Assembly (NCBI GenBank): GCA_016617855.1 | Contig: JAECUM010012959.1 | Location: 33,657 to 97,656, forward strand | DNA from: Megalonaias nervosa | Taxonomy: Eukaryota > Mollusca > Bivalvia > Unionida > Unionidae | Direction of reading: 5' to 3' | Length of the DNA stretch: 64,000 nucleotides | Shown: piece after piece, positions 1 through 11,802 of the stretch | How positions within the stretch are numbered: the stretch's first letter is position 1 | How the letters are laid out: every line of letters begins with the position of its first letter | The notes under the pieces: model-generated | The model's input: only the letters and a program-made list of their open reading frames with translations | What the model was told of the DNA's origin: nothing | Database searches by the model: none | Program-made: the position numbers and the translations under genes

Positions 1-550
1 TTTCAGTTGGGTAATTTTTGTCAGATGAGGGAGATAAATCAAACAAGGGCCCTCCAGTTACATAACACAGGAAATATACATGATCAGAAACAGCCCCAGC
101 ACCCATGTCACTGCCACAGGACTCCTCATTGCTGGAGATACATTTAGGCCTTGTCTCCTCAGAGTGCCATTCAAGAGTTCTTGATGATAAACAGTGAACA
201 GACGTATCCTTTTGCTCTACAGATACACAGACTGGTCACATTTAACATCCATAGCCCATCCCAACATTATGATTCAAACAACATCCTCCCTACTAACATG
301 GTCTATTTCTGTTTTGACCAGCCTATGCCTGCTAAAAAAGATATTCAGGGACAAGACCTCAACACAATAACTTCCTGGAAATCAATGTGTCATCCAGTCT
401 GCTGAACTCGGTGTATACAGGCAGTTGTGGAGACCAATCATACCCACATATGGCCTCACTGCACTCTCCATTATGGTCTTATTGCACTCTTCATTTATGA
501 TGCTGAGCCTAGTACCTGCCACCTCTCAATCCTCTCAGCTCTTGGTACAG
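1..550. other. no recognisable gene
   Basis: I see only short open frames without family signatures. The stretch may be the outer part of the decayed DIRS-like element that follows, but nothing in it proves this. Confidence 0.4.
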
Positions 551-1450
551 TAGAAGGGACTCTTTAATCAGTGACCGATTGGAAATCACCATTTCCAGGG
601 CACTCCAAGAGTTTTGTCAGCAGCAGACCTGGACACTCTTTGCCAGCTCCTTCAATCAAGCACAGCTTCATGTCATGCAAGCAAAGATGATGATGTTTGC
701 TCTCAGGCTCCTTCTTCACTTTTTGATTTTACTATGTTGCAAGAACACTCAGCCTTCCGAGCTTTCATTGAAGAAGTTCTTCCACCTGTTGCCTCTGGAT
801 TTCTGCCCTTCTCCTCCTACCTTATCAACGACCTTGACCAGAGCTCCAGCATCTGTTGATATTATCACAAAAAAGGGAGAATCCAACTTCACATTACTTC
901 TGCAGTCTGGCAGATTCAAAGACATTTTGAACTGTTTGACATCACACAAAATGCCTTCCAGGAGGTTATCATTGGCAGTTCTACTGTTCCTTCCATTTGG
1001 AAATCCCAATAGCTGACTGACATCGCAGCTTTAAGGATGACAAAACCATACCCCATTTGTATGGATTGAACATCTTTCAATGACACTCACCAATTGTAGA
1101 AACCCATGGGCTCTATGTTGAACTTAGTACTGATGGCTGTCTTCTAACAGATGGAACACAGATCATCACCTCTGACTCTGAATTCCATGGTACACATATG
1201 GGAGTCAGTCTCTAGAATGGTCCAGGTCTTGAAAAGAGCTGCTCATCATACTTTACTCAATGCCATCACAACAGTTGAAAATTTACAGTTGGCAGAACAA
1301 GATGCACTGCTCTCCACCTTCCTTAAGGATCATCATGAGGCCAAGCTACAATCACAGCGGTTATCCTCTAATGTACTTTTTAATGGCCAGATTGACAAAG
1401 TATGCAAAAAAGCCACTTAGGAGACAAATTTTCCCTCTCAACTGCAAAGC
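551..1450 (+). pseudogene. possible DIRS-like gag-region remnant
   Basis: Several short overlapping open frames lie directly upstream of the DIRS-like reverse transcriptase and on the same strand. The frame around 1151-1420 encodes a helical, alanine- and leucine-rich segment that would sit where the first ORF of DIRS elements ends. I cannot identify catalytic motifs. The assignment rests on position and on the general look of the sequence and is weak; unrelated decayed sequence is equally possible. Confidence 0.3.
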
Positions 1451-1619
1451 TGAAACAGGAATGAACAAAGGGACACGACTCAAATACAAACCTCTGACCA
1501 TTTGTCCTGTCATAGTTACTCATGTTGAAAATGGCAGTTCTTGCGAACCAAAGTGGAAAAATGACAGAGAAGTAGTGATGACTTAAACATCATCTTGACC
1601 ATGACAATCTTTGGACCCA

Positions 1620-2640
1620 ACAAGTGGTTTCAAAGGGCTCACTTTCAAAACACCTCTGTACAGGGTCCCATCAGCTTCCAACATTCCAACATTCAATGTC
1701 ACCTCCTTGCGGCAAGAAATAAATGACCTTCAGAAAAGGGCAGCAGAAATCATTTGAAATAATTAATTCACTGGGATTTTATTCTAGACTTTTCTTGGCC
1801 CCAAAGGCAAATGGCACTCTGTGTCCTGACATTGACTTATGTGCCCTAAATCATTTCATTCATGCTCCTTGATTCTCAATGGAAACATTGATAATGCATT
1901 TTGAATGCCTCATAAGAGGGAGACTTTGCAATTAGCGTGGACTTAAAAGATGTGTATCTTCATGTCACTATTCACAAGGCTTCCAAGAAGTTCCTGTGAT
2001 TTGCCTAAAATGACATCACTTATCAATTCCAAACACTCCCATTTGGACTCGGCATCAGTTCCTAGAACACAATGTAATAACCCTTGTTACACTGCTTACA
2101 GCCTGGGTTTCCTCATCAACAAGGACAAATCCGACCTATTACCAGCTCAACAACTTGTTCATCTATGTATGGAATTCAAGACACAGGTAAACAGAGTACA
2201 TCTCCCTCTGGAATGGGTATTGAAAATCAGGACCATGGTGGATTCATTACTCTCGAGGTAATCTCTCACTACATGGGAATTCTTTCACTTTCTAGGCTTG
2301 CTCAACATGACAGTGGAGCTCATCATCTTAGGTCGCCATGATATGCACCCATTACAACTGATTCCTATATCCTGATGAGAGGCCAAAAGTTTGCCCACTG
2401 GATCTACCTCTTCCAATTTGCACAAATATGAAGTACAGAGCTGGTGAGGGGGGGACACCTACAACTGTGTGGAATACTAAGCTCCCAACCTTCGTCATAT
2501 CAGTCCCAGATTCCAAAGCTTGGGCAGTCCTTGCACTATCCATAGATTGGAACAGCCTGGATGCATACACCTACCCTCCAACACCTCTGATTCCAAAGGT
2601 GATACAAAAGCAAGAGAATTAGAGTTGCCTCTTCCACATT
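1620..2640 (+). pseudogene. DIRS-like reverse transcriptase/RNase H, decayed
   Basis: In translated pieces around 1923-2062 I read the RT block 'SVDLKDVYLHVTIH' followed by 'ITYQFQTLPFGLG', which is the typical catalytic-fold region of DIRS1-type RTs. Further on (2428-2622) a segment with 'KAWAVLALSIDWNSLDAY' and 'PPTPLIPKVIQK' matches the conserved linker between RNase H and tyrosine recombinase in DIRS elements. The frame is broken many times by stops and shifts, so no protein can be made. DIRS elements copy RNA into DNA and integrate with a recombinase instead of a DDE integrase. Confidence 0.7.
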
Positions 2641-2839
2641 GCATTACTGGGGGGGGGGGGAGGAGGGTTGTGGATCAATGAAAATGTTAAACTCACAACA
2701 GATATTCCATCAAAAAAAGAGAATTTTCCTCATCTACTCAAACAACCATGGCTGCAGTTGTTTCACACCTAATCCAGACCTACTGAACTGGCCAGTCTGG
2801 ATCATATTAAACAGGCCCTCAGAAATAAACAGTTCTCTC

Positions 2840-3310
2840 AACTAGGCATGGAGAGAATTGCTCAGGCAAGAAGGCCCTCCACTTTGAAAGAGTACAAAGG
2901 CCAATGGAAAATTTTTACACAGTGGTGTACACAACAATACATAATACCACTATAGCCATCTATACCTGAAATAGTTAACTTCCTCCTTGGCTCTTAGACA
3001 AGAAAAAATATATGCTTATATTTACCTCTCAAACAAGGACAAGATGATATAATCCCACAGACCTGTATGTCGAGGACTAAGTGGGTTATTTGCTCTGCAT
3101 GTCAAAAATTAACTCCAACTCAGATGAATTTGTTACACATTTTTGCTCACAAGGTTAGAGCATTTGTCAGAAGCATTGTGTTTGACTGGAACTGTTCTCT
3201 GATATTATCCATGCTATGGGATGGAGATCTGAGTCCACATTCTCCAGCTTTTACCACAGTGGTCTTTCATCCCAAAGGACTCAACATTATCTGGTGGGAC
3301 CTATAGCCAT
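2840..3310 (+). pseudogene. DIRS-like tyrosine recombinase fragment, decayed
   Basis: Immediately downstream of the RT/RNase H remnant, the pieces 'RRPSTLKEYKGQWKIFTQW' (about 2870-2930) and the arginine/serine-rich segment around 3120-3270 ('AHKVRAFVRSIVFDW') correspond to the N-terminal SAM-like and C-terminal catalytic parts of the YR recombinase of DIRS retroelements. Stops (near 2955 and 2997) and frameshifts disrupt it. The order RT, RH, YR on one strand supports the DIRS call. Confidence 0.6.
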
Positions 3311-3538
3311 GGTGCAACAGGTCACCTGTCCAGGTCATTTGACAGCTTTATAAGATGTTGGCTTCATGATTTCTGGATTTGCAGGAGGAAAAATGTTTCC
3401 TTTAGGAAACTGTTCCCCGTTATGGAGTCTTCTACAGTCGAGTCACCTGGAAACTATTTCACATACCTTAGGGGACTCAAGATGGTATCTCCGGGTAAGG
3501 GCATGTACCTCGTTCCACCTCTTACTTATTTTGCTAAG

Positions 3539-3627
3539 GTATTATGATTGGGTAACGTATTTAAAGAAGAACGAAATATTTTCTAGTAAAATATGTTTCT
3601 TCGCAAATACTTACTCAATCATAATAC
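3539..3627. repeat. near-perfect ~89 bp palindrome, probable DIRS internal complementary region
   Basis: The left arm begins GTATTATGATTGGGTAA and the right arm ends TTACTCAATCATAATAC; the arms stay complementary almost to the centre. It follows the recombinase remnant. DIRS elements carry an internal region complementary to both outer inverted repeats, which fits this position. Confidence 0.5.
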
Positions 3628-3815
3628 ACATACACCCTCCCAGCCTCCCCGCAGTTACAATCATATAGAGAGCATGCCTTATGCTCCAACAGTAAGTGAG
3701 ATATTCATGGGTTTTGTTGCTGTGCCCTATATCAAGGGCCAGATCAATTCTAGCTCTTTTTAGCTAAAAGTTTATCTCGGAGGGCTGGATTTGCAAGGTA
3801 GTAGTAGTTCTCATA

Positions 3816-3890
3816 AGGTATTATGATTGGGTAAGTATTCACAAAGAAACAGTTTTACTAAAAAATATTAGTTTCTCCATGATGACTGGT
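3816..3890 (+). repeat. second copy of the palindrome arm, probable DIRS terminal repeat
   Basis: GGTATTATGATTGGGTAAG recurs about 280 bp after the palindrome and is followed by the same AAAGAAACA...TTTTACTA pattern. It would be the outer repeat of the DIRS-like element. I could not find the matching left terminus in the window. Confidence 0.4.
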
Positions 3891-5277
3891 CACATTGGCA
3901 CTACCAGAAGACTTCTTATGATGTATTATTTGTTCTAAATGGAAATGGAGCAAATCAGCTGGCATCCTATTCAGCTGCCATGGCAGTCATGTCAGCACAG
4001 GGTTGACACAAGAAGAAATTGATGAACAGGGCTATTATCATTGTCCTTATGTGTCAGTTTGTCCATATGCTTATCCATCTGTCCATTTTTTTTCTGTACA
4101 TCAATGACAAAATTTGTCATTGCTTCTTCTCCCACACTATTTAGAGGAATTTTTATTGAAACAGTATAAGCTATATATGTCATTATTGTAGCAGCACATT
4201 AATATGTAACATCTTCTTCTGGTTTGATTTTGATGACATTTTTTTAAACATGTTCAAAAAAGGGGAACATTTTGAGTATTCAGCTCCTTTATTTGGTATT
4301 CATGCAACCCTATGTAATATTACTAATGGAAATTTGAAGATGTGTACAAAACTTACCTATGATTGCTCCAGATGCCTCAATAAAGGACCAATGTATGTTG
4401 TTTGCAATATAAGAAAACCATGTTATTAAGAACATGCCTCATGTATGGGAATATGCTAGTCTGTGACTGCATGTACATCTAGTTGGTTTTGTTGTATGAA
4501 TAATCCTGAATAATATTGAAATTATTATTTGATTCAAATATTCAATGATAAAATCTCAATAAGGCTTGTGTTCTTTAAATAAAGTGTATTGTACTGACAT
4601 GTGTTGACAACAACTTAATGGGCTAGCCTTGACTGGATGTGACAGTGGTATAATGACATACTGTGCTGGCCTTGACTAGACATGACAATAACTTAATGAC
4701 CATTTGTGCTGGTCTTGATTGGATGTGACAATGACCTACTGTGCTGGCAGATCAGGATCTATGCTGTTCATGTCAAATTAGAAGGAGGAAAACCTTTCCA
4801 GATTAGCTAATGATGAAAACTCTGATTTTAAGGCCTGGATCTATGCATTATGCATGTTGGTGTACATTATACAAAAATATAGATAGAATGAAATATGTTG
4901 TAGTTGCGATGTGGAATTTGTAGAAGAGTCAGAATAAATTGCTGCATTATAAACTCAAATCATTCATAAAGTTTTGAACTCTTTTACTTAAAATAGTATT
5001 GTTATTGTGTGTGTATGTGAGTACCCACAAAGTGTAATAAGATTTTTATCTTAAAATCTCAGCAGAAGAAATCTCCCAGAAATTTGGAATAACTCAGTCT
5101 AGCTCCTTCAATTTACTTCTTACAGAATAATAAATTTCTTATGCTAAGATTTTTCCTAATGATGTTGTTCTTAGGTATGTAGAGGATAGAGTTCTACTTT
5201 GAAAAATAGTATTACTTCTTAACGATAATTCCAAAACAACAAAGACTTTTTTCATAGACAATCTTCAAATTCTGCTA

Positions 5278-5530
5278 CCATAAGTAACACAATAGCTATG
5301 ATGTAGTAAGCAGCAACACCATAGCTATGATGCAGTAAACAGTAACACCATAGTTATGATGTAGTAAACACTTACACCATAGCTATGATGAAGTAAACAG
5401 TAACACCATTAGCTATGATGTAACAAACAGTAACACCATAGCTATGACTGATGCAGTAAACAGTAGCAGAGTTGAGTGAGCTGAATGTAATAAATGTGTA
5501 CACACCATAGTGTAATAAATGTGTATACAC
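5278..5530. repeat. minisatellite, ~30 bp unit
   Basis: About six imperfect copies of a unit containing CACCATAGCTATGATG followed by a variable TAGTAAACAGTAA. The end grades into 'gtaataaatgtgtacacaccatag' repeated twice. Confidence 0.8.
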
Positions 5531-6221
5531 CATAGTGTTAATTCATTTATTTTCATGGGTATCAACTTTCATGATTCTGCACAAATTCCATTTTGATTTA
5601 TGTTTAAATTTGTACATTACTGAAGGAGGTCCTATCACAGAGTCTTTAAATTTGAGGTGTTTAGCAACTGATGAAAATTGTGATGAGTGATAGAGTCTTG
5701 ACCTCATTATTTACTTTTTTACATGTAGGTACTGTTGGATTCTTCTCCTGCTACTTGTCTGTAATCACAATATGCAAAGTAGAATAATGGAGAATGGACA
5801 GCATGGACATGGGGCTTCAGGCTGATAGGATGGACAAGGGGCTTCAGGATGACAGGATGGATAAAGGGTTACAGGATGACTGCATGCTCTACACTGATGA
5901 GAAAGAATATTTATTAGTATTTTGAACTTAGGCTTTCTACAACAAAAAATATCGTTTATTAGTATTGAGATGTATGAGGCAAGAATTTATATGTAATTTG
6001 CAGAATGGTTAAATTGCTTAATTCATTTGAAAGTATCTAACATTAACGCAGGACACAAGTTTAGTTTTTCTGCCTGTTAGTTCTTGTTAAGAACACTGTT
6101 TACTAGGGTGGCACAAGAATTTTATGAGTAGTTGCTAAATTTTTTCTTAAAAAAATATTTGCATATTTCATTATTGGTGTTCAAGGAAAGGGTTAAACTA
6201 TTTAGTTTTTAGTTCCATATC

Positions 6222-6392
6222 TTGATCTCTTTTCACTTTACTGATCATCCTTTACCTGCTTGTGATCTCTTTTAACTTTATTGATCATCTGTTACCTGCT
6301 AGTGATCTATAATAACTTTATTGATCATCTGTTACCTGCTAGTGATCTCTTTTAACTTTATTGATCATCTGTTACCTGTTAGTGATTTTTGC
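6222..6392. repeat. minisatellite, ~43 bp unit, four copies
   Basis: Units of about 43 bp contain TTTATTGATCATCTGTTACC and GTGATCTCTTTTAAC. Inner copies are nearly identical. Confidence 0.8.
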
Positions 6393-7962
6393 TCTACTGG
6401 TCGTAGCAGTGAAAACATTAAGTATGATATTAAAGTTTTAGCTCACCTTTACAGGTAGATGTAAGCTGTTGTACTTTGCCCAGCATTGGTGTCTGTATCC
6501 ACACAGATAAAAAGCACATACATGTGTCTGCCATCACCTAATGTCAACTGTCCTAGTCAGTAACTATATATATATTGTATAATTATGTAACCTTCAGCAG
6601 AATGATTATAGATTTAATATAAGCAAATGTGAAGTTACACCTGTATTGGCTAATCAAGGTAATTATTATTGAATAAATAGACTATGTTTGTACTGCTGGC
6701 TGTCACTCCAAGGTTACTAAAAGCATGTAACATTCAAACAGTAAAATAATCTGACAATGATAATAACTTGTCAAGCAGACTTTAGAAGAATGATTTTTAA
6801 AGTTAATAATACAAAATCACTAATCTCTGGTTTTTATCAACTCATAGTACCACTATTTTGATATCATAGAAAAGAATGTATTTTGATATCATAGAAAAGA
6901 ATGTTCCTTCAATTTTTTTCTGTCTTTTATGCCCTGTCACAGAAGGTAGATTGGTAGATAGGTAGGTAGGTAGATTGATTGGTAGATAGGTTTGGTGGAT
7001 GTGTAGTAGATATGTGGATAGCCTTACAGTATGTCAGCACAAAACTGGCCATATAGTTCCAATTAATAGTTCAAAATGAAAGTTTTAAAATGATCAAAAG
7101 TTGAAATGTAAAAATTAAATATTGTACACAAATCTTAAAATGGGCCAAGATCACTTTAGTCTGAATTTTATTTTGGCATGATAATGTTTATAATGGCTAC
7201 TGGAGACTAGTGAAAGAACAGTTGCCTGAGCTATGTGATTGCCAATTACAGTCTGCTTTTGGATCAATGTTTTAAAAGTCTCTTTGCTTACTACCTTGAG
7301 GACAGTTTGCTCTTTGGGGACATAAACCATTTTTTAAGATTCACAGTCAATGTTGTCATCATACCTTGATTGAGTTTTGCATGACTTTAGGTTAGTTTTC
7401 AGGTATTTTCATTTATAGAGTTATGTGGTTTAGTGTATAGAGCAGACTTGGAGAGAACTAAAGAGTAATGCTTAAAGTAGGTCACCATAACATAAAATTC
7501 ACATGGCATTGTGACCCATTTTACCTTTGACATTTGGTCAGTGTGTCATACAGCCTTGAGTGTACATTTATCTGTTTTTTTTTAAAAAGTGGATTCATAA
7601 TATTGGGCACTACATCATTACATCAAAAGTAAACCACTGTGACTTAAATTTCTTTCATCAGTTACTTCGAGCTATGCATTTAGGTTTTTCCAATCTTTGA
7701 CACTTGCACGTTTATGTACTTTGATGTGGTTACTCTGAAATCTCCTGTGTACACAAAATTATTAATGAAAAACTAAAGTTTTTCCATTTTTTTTCACAAT
7801 TTGGTTCCAGCATAGCAAATTTACAGTAGAATGCCTGTGATCATGTGACTGTGAACTGGATAAAGCAGGGCATGATAATGTAGTTGCTAATTTCACCTCT
7901 GATCATTTTTGGCAGGGTCAGCTGGCTTCAGTGTTTGAAACTTGTCAAGGTGGTTTAATAGA

Positions 7963-8090
7963 ATCTATGCTGGGGTTTGCACCAATATAAGGAAACCCCA
8001 GTCAAGGGATAACATTACTTGTCCCCCAATGAGGCTTGCCAAGTGGGGAGACACATAATGTAACCCTTGGAGCAAACCCCAACGTAGGTT
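7963..8090. repeat. fold-back (MITE-like) element
   Basis: The outer arms CTATGCTGGGGTTTGC and GCAAACCCCAACGTAG are complementary with few mismatches. An inner pair (TAACATTA and TAATGTAA) continues the stem. The whole ~128 bp can fold as one long hairpin. Confidence 0.6.
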
Positions 8091-8665
8091 ATTTTTCTCA
8101 CCCAGGATTTTCCTTTAAAGTAAAAAGAACTCTTCACTTTTGCAATTTTTTTTTATATATGGTGCATTAATATGAATAAGTTAATGAGGGCTGTGGCATG
8201 ACCATTCCATCCAAAGTACACAATTTTTACATGTGAGCAAAAAAAATAACAACATAAAACATTTGATAGCAATGAGGTTTTATCACATTTAATATATGGA
8301 TGTTATACGAAATTAACAATAAAGAATTCATATTAATTACAAGATAATGTCTCATTTTTATCAGTTCCAATTTAGTAAAGTTATATTGTAAATAACAAAA
8401 CGATACTGGGTACACAGCTCTATAAAGGCCATAATGAAGAGTAACATGTAGCATGAGTGACTGTGCTTGGATCATTCATGGGTAATTAGAGATCTGTGTC
8501 ACTATCCTATATATCTCTCCTTTTCTTTTTTGGATGTGAAACTGTTTATGACATACTGGTGTTGTAATTAATATTAATTGTACAATTACTCCAGTGTATG
8601 AAACACCCTCCAAATGCAGACCCTAGTGGATAACCATGTGCTGAAATTTCAAGTTCACTGTTTCT

Positions 8666-9605
8666 TCAAAAATTTATATTTTCCGTCTTGGAATTATGGC
8701 AAGTGTTGCTATTAGTAGTGGAAAGATGTGCTACAGGGAAATCTGCTTGTCGAATAATGTGTGGATGGATAAATGATTCCTTCTGACTGGTAAGTGCATC
8801 ATTTGTCATTAATGATTGCTGGTACATGTTTGATTCAACTGGGGCACAATGGGAATGTTTAACAAAATTAGAAGAAAGCAGGTTTGACATAACACATTTG
8901 TGATTATTACTAAGTTTTCTGTAGTTGTTGAGAGAGTTAGGATGCTTGTGGCCAGTGATGTGTTTCTGACAAAGATATTTTCTCATGGTTGAGTTTGTAA
9001 TGCATTTAGAAGCCAAATCTGGCAAGTTTGCTTTTATAGCCAGTTTTTTTATTCACGAGTTCAGCTTTCATGCCCCAACTGGTGCCCATAAAAACCATTG
9101 CTCATTTGGCCCAGGTGCATGCAGATGATTTACAGGGGCAAGGTAAAATGGGTGGGCAGGATCACAAAAATCACTTGGACGTTTATTCATAAAACATTTG
9201 TAGACATCTATTGGGAAACAGAGGGTTAGTGTACATCCTTGGTTTTTCAATTCTCATGTTTCTTATGTCCTCCCCTGTCCTCGTCTTTGTCTGTCTCTCA
9301 TTAAACTCTATGTATTCTAGTTTAAGTTCGCAATCTTGCTTTAATGATGTCTTCCCACTTTATGTTTCTGTGTTCTTCACCCCCTCCCCATACCCAGAGT
9401 GTAAAGTATTGTTAAACCATAAAGTGTTCAGCAAACTTGACAGTGTGCTGGGGCCCACAAGTGAGTATTCAAACAGTTTATTGATGTCATCATCAGTGAC
9501 ATCCTCAGCAGTTCTGGATTTGTTTCCTTTCCCTTTCTTCTTCAGATCTTTCTGTTTACTTTTTAGGGTCTCTCTGGCTTGATAAAATTCAGGGCCATAA
9601 ACCAA
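8666..9605 (-). pseudogene. DUF3504 / ZMYM-type (Crypton-derived) recombinase-like pseudogene
   Basis: Read on the minus strand, the pieces run in the order of the DUF3504 domain found in ZMYM2/QRICH1/KIAA1958-type proteins, which derive from Crypton tyrosine recombinases. First comes 'DDDINKLFEYSLVGPSTLSS' with a lysine-rich run, then 'FPIDVYKCFMNKRPSDFC' and 'FLWAPVGAM', then 'TGHKHPNSLNNYRKL' followed by 'MSNLLSS'. The last part is the region that carries the recombinase-like H...GH motif. Stops and frameshifts interrupt the pieces, for example near 9030-9070, so it is not functional as it stands. It could be a transposon remnant or a processed host gene copy. Confidence 0.6.
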
Positions 9606-10284
9606 GAAATTACTAGTTCATGTTTAGCACAATTTTGGAAACTTTCTTCGTCCAAAAAATGTACTGCATACATGGAATATATACCCAGTGGGTGGTAAAC
9701 TAAACATTTACAATTTTTGCTCTCCTACCTTTAAGAGTCAAGATGTTCCCTAGCTTGTAGTTCTTTTTCTTTTTATCTTATTTTTATCATTGTTTTTTTT
9801 AATCTTCTTTTTGTAAGTTATTTATTTGTCTCCTCCAAAAACTATTTTGGTAAATTTTCCAGAGTGTTGGCATTTGTTTGATGGGAAAACAACTCCATCA
9901 AGCCAAGAAGAAGACAACAATGGTTGCATTCCTTGACTAAGTACTCCCTAGTGTATGGACACAGACTGAGATATGAAAAGTAAGGTTAGCAAAACAGGTA
10001 GATTTCTCTGTCGCATGGGTCGGAATACACTGTGTGTGAGCAGAAGTAATTCCAAAATGAATAAAATTGTTAATTGGCTATTGTTTGGTTAATAAAGAGC
10101 TCAGTCAGCATAAAACTATAAACATTACTTTGATTCTTTCCACAATTTATCTGGAGGGTATGTTCAGCTTTAATGATTAAAGTTGTCAAAATGGATTGGA
10201 GTCTCTACAATTGATCAAAAGTAATTTGGACAGGATTATCTCCCAGTGTGAAAACACAAAAATCCAAGCAACCGAAATATTACA

Positions 10285-10670
10285 TGAAATTAAATGATGG
10301 ATGGAAATGGGAATTTCAGTGGTTGGAATCAAGTTTCTGCTCTTCCAAATAAAAATGATTTTAAAATCTTCTGTTGTGACAAGAATGACATCACATATCA
10401 TACAGAAACCCCATCTCATAAAAGCATATTAACTGCAACAACAAACATGAAATCACTTAAATCCTTGTGCATGGAATCTGCATCAAATGTGGATAAAGTA
10501 TGTGCCAATACACTATTTGCCAGCTTGATAGCTGTTTTTGTTTGAAGATCATTTTTTAGACCTGGTCAAAATAATGTTCCAGGACTGAAAAATTTCAGGA
10601 AAGTTCTCATGCAAAGCTTCAAAATCTACTTACATAATTACTATTTTAATGCTCATAAGAAATGATAATC

Positions 10671-10712
<42 letters not shown>

Positions 10713-11403
10713 TCAGATATATAAAACTATCATACAACCAGCAAATATGATTATCAGGCAAAATAAGCATTTGACACTACTCTGGACGATTGCATATAAC
10801 ACCACTGACCTTGATTTAATCCTTTGTAAATATGAATGTAAATTGCATGTCATTAACTGCCTGGGAGGAATAAGGTCGTCATCATTAATACTAGCAAATG
10901 ATATTCCTTTTCTGATTTTATTGTCTTATTTAAAAGTGGTGATAGTGATGATAATGATCACAACATTAAGGTGTCTGTAAATTAGGTTTAAAGTTACAAA
11001 GGGTGTGATGGTATACTATATGTAATTGTGGAGAATCTTACTGACATTTAAACAACATTAGACCCAGACAGTACCAATCTTGAGCAGTTCTGGCAGACAG
11101 TGAGCAATCTGAATCAACCCACAGGTAGGAAACAATTTAAAATTCTTTGTGGACTCAGTGGAGGTGTACTAACATTACCACATTCTAGTGTAGACACTGA
11201 AAAGGACGTTTTCAATTTTGAGCAAGATTCAGGCTGACAACAGAGGAAACTTGGATGCTGTAACTATACATCATCTCCAAAGTGTTAAGATCAACAATGA
11301 TGGGGACTACCACCAGCATAATCTAGTCAATGATCTCCTAAGAAATGCTATAAATGCTAGTGGTAAAGAGAAAGAGAATATGAATGGCAACAAGTTGCTG
11401 TAA
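10285..11403 (+). pseudogene. hAT-like transposase-derived pseudogene
   Basis: At 10294-10545 a segment resembles the N-terminal BED-like zinc finger of hAT-family domesticated proteins: two cysteines, then 'HTETPSHKS'. At about 11055-11215 the piece 'FWQTVSNLNQPTGRKQF' followed by 'LTLPHSSVDTEKDVF' matches the C-terminal hAT dimerisation domain. The next frame (11218-11403, 'SKIQADNRGNLDAVTIHHL') continues it. The middle of the transposase is missing, an (AAT)n microsatellite sits inside, and there is a frameshift near 11210. It is a dead copy. Confidence 0.6.
10671..10711. repeat. (AAT)n microsatellite
   Basis: About 13 uninterrupted AAT units. Confidence 0.95.
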
Positions 11404-11570
11404 TAGGACTGACTTGATGAGATGATGCATATATTTTAATATAAAAAATATAATTTTTTGAACTGTTTTAATCTTTATCCATTTGAGTGCTAAAAAACCC
11501 AGTCCATGAAAATTCTCCGGTTTTGAGGACCAAACTCCTCACCAAAAGTTTGGAAATTGCCTGACTTGTT

Positions 11571-11637
11571 CTGTCCTGTCCTGACCTGACCTGACCTGTC
11601 CTGTCCTCTCCTGTCTAGTCCTGACCTGACCTGTCTT
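11571..11637. repeat. CCTGA/CCTGT pentamer array
   Basis: An imperfect tandem array of CCTGA and CCTGT units with a few interruptions. Confidence 0.85.
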
Positions 11638-11802
11638 TTTTTTCACATGTATATCATACAGTCATTCCAAAAGTAGGTCACTTACTTGTTTTTCCCATTT
11701 TATTGTCTTTGGTCAAAGTTGTTTGCTTGAGACTCAGCAGCTACATGTATCTATCTATTAATCATTAAACTCAATTAGAGAGCACTGTATTTATATAACC
11801 TC

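Larger units (their letters stand above)
3891..8665. other. non-coding region with tandem repeats
   Basis: No open frame in this stretch has a recognisable protein family or good length. It contains the minisatellites and fold-back sequence listed separately, plus an imperfect repeat at about 4600-4750 built from 'gctggccttgactgga(t)gtgac' units. Confidence 0.5.

Noticed and set aside
749..1009. Minus-strand 86-codon frame
   Set aside because: Overlaps other frames of the DIRS-region remnant and shows no family signature.
5278..6392. CRISPR-like arrays
   Set aside because: Regular repeats lack unique spacers of constant length and the context is eukaryotic; these are minisatellites.
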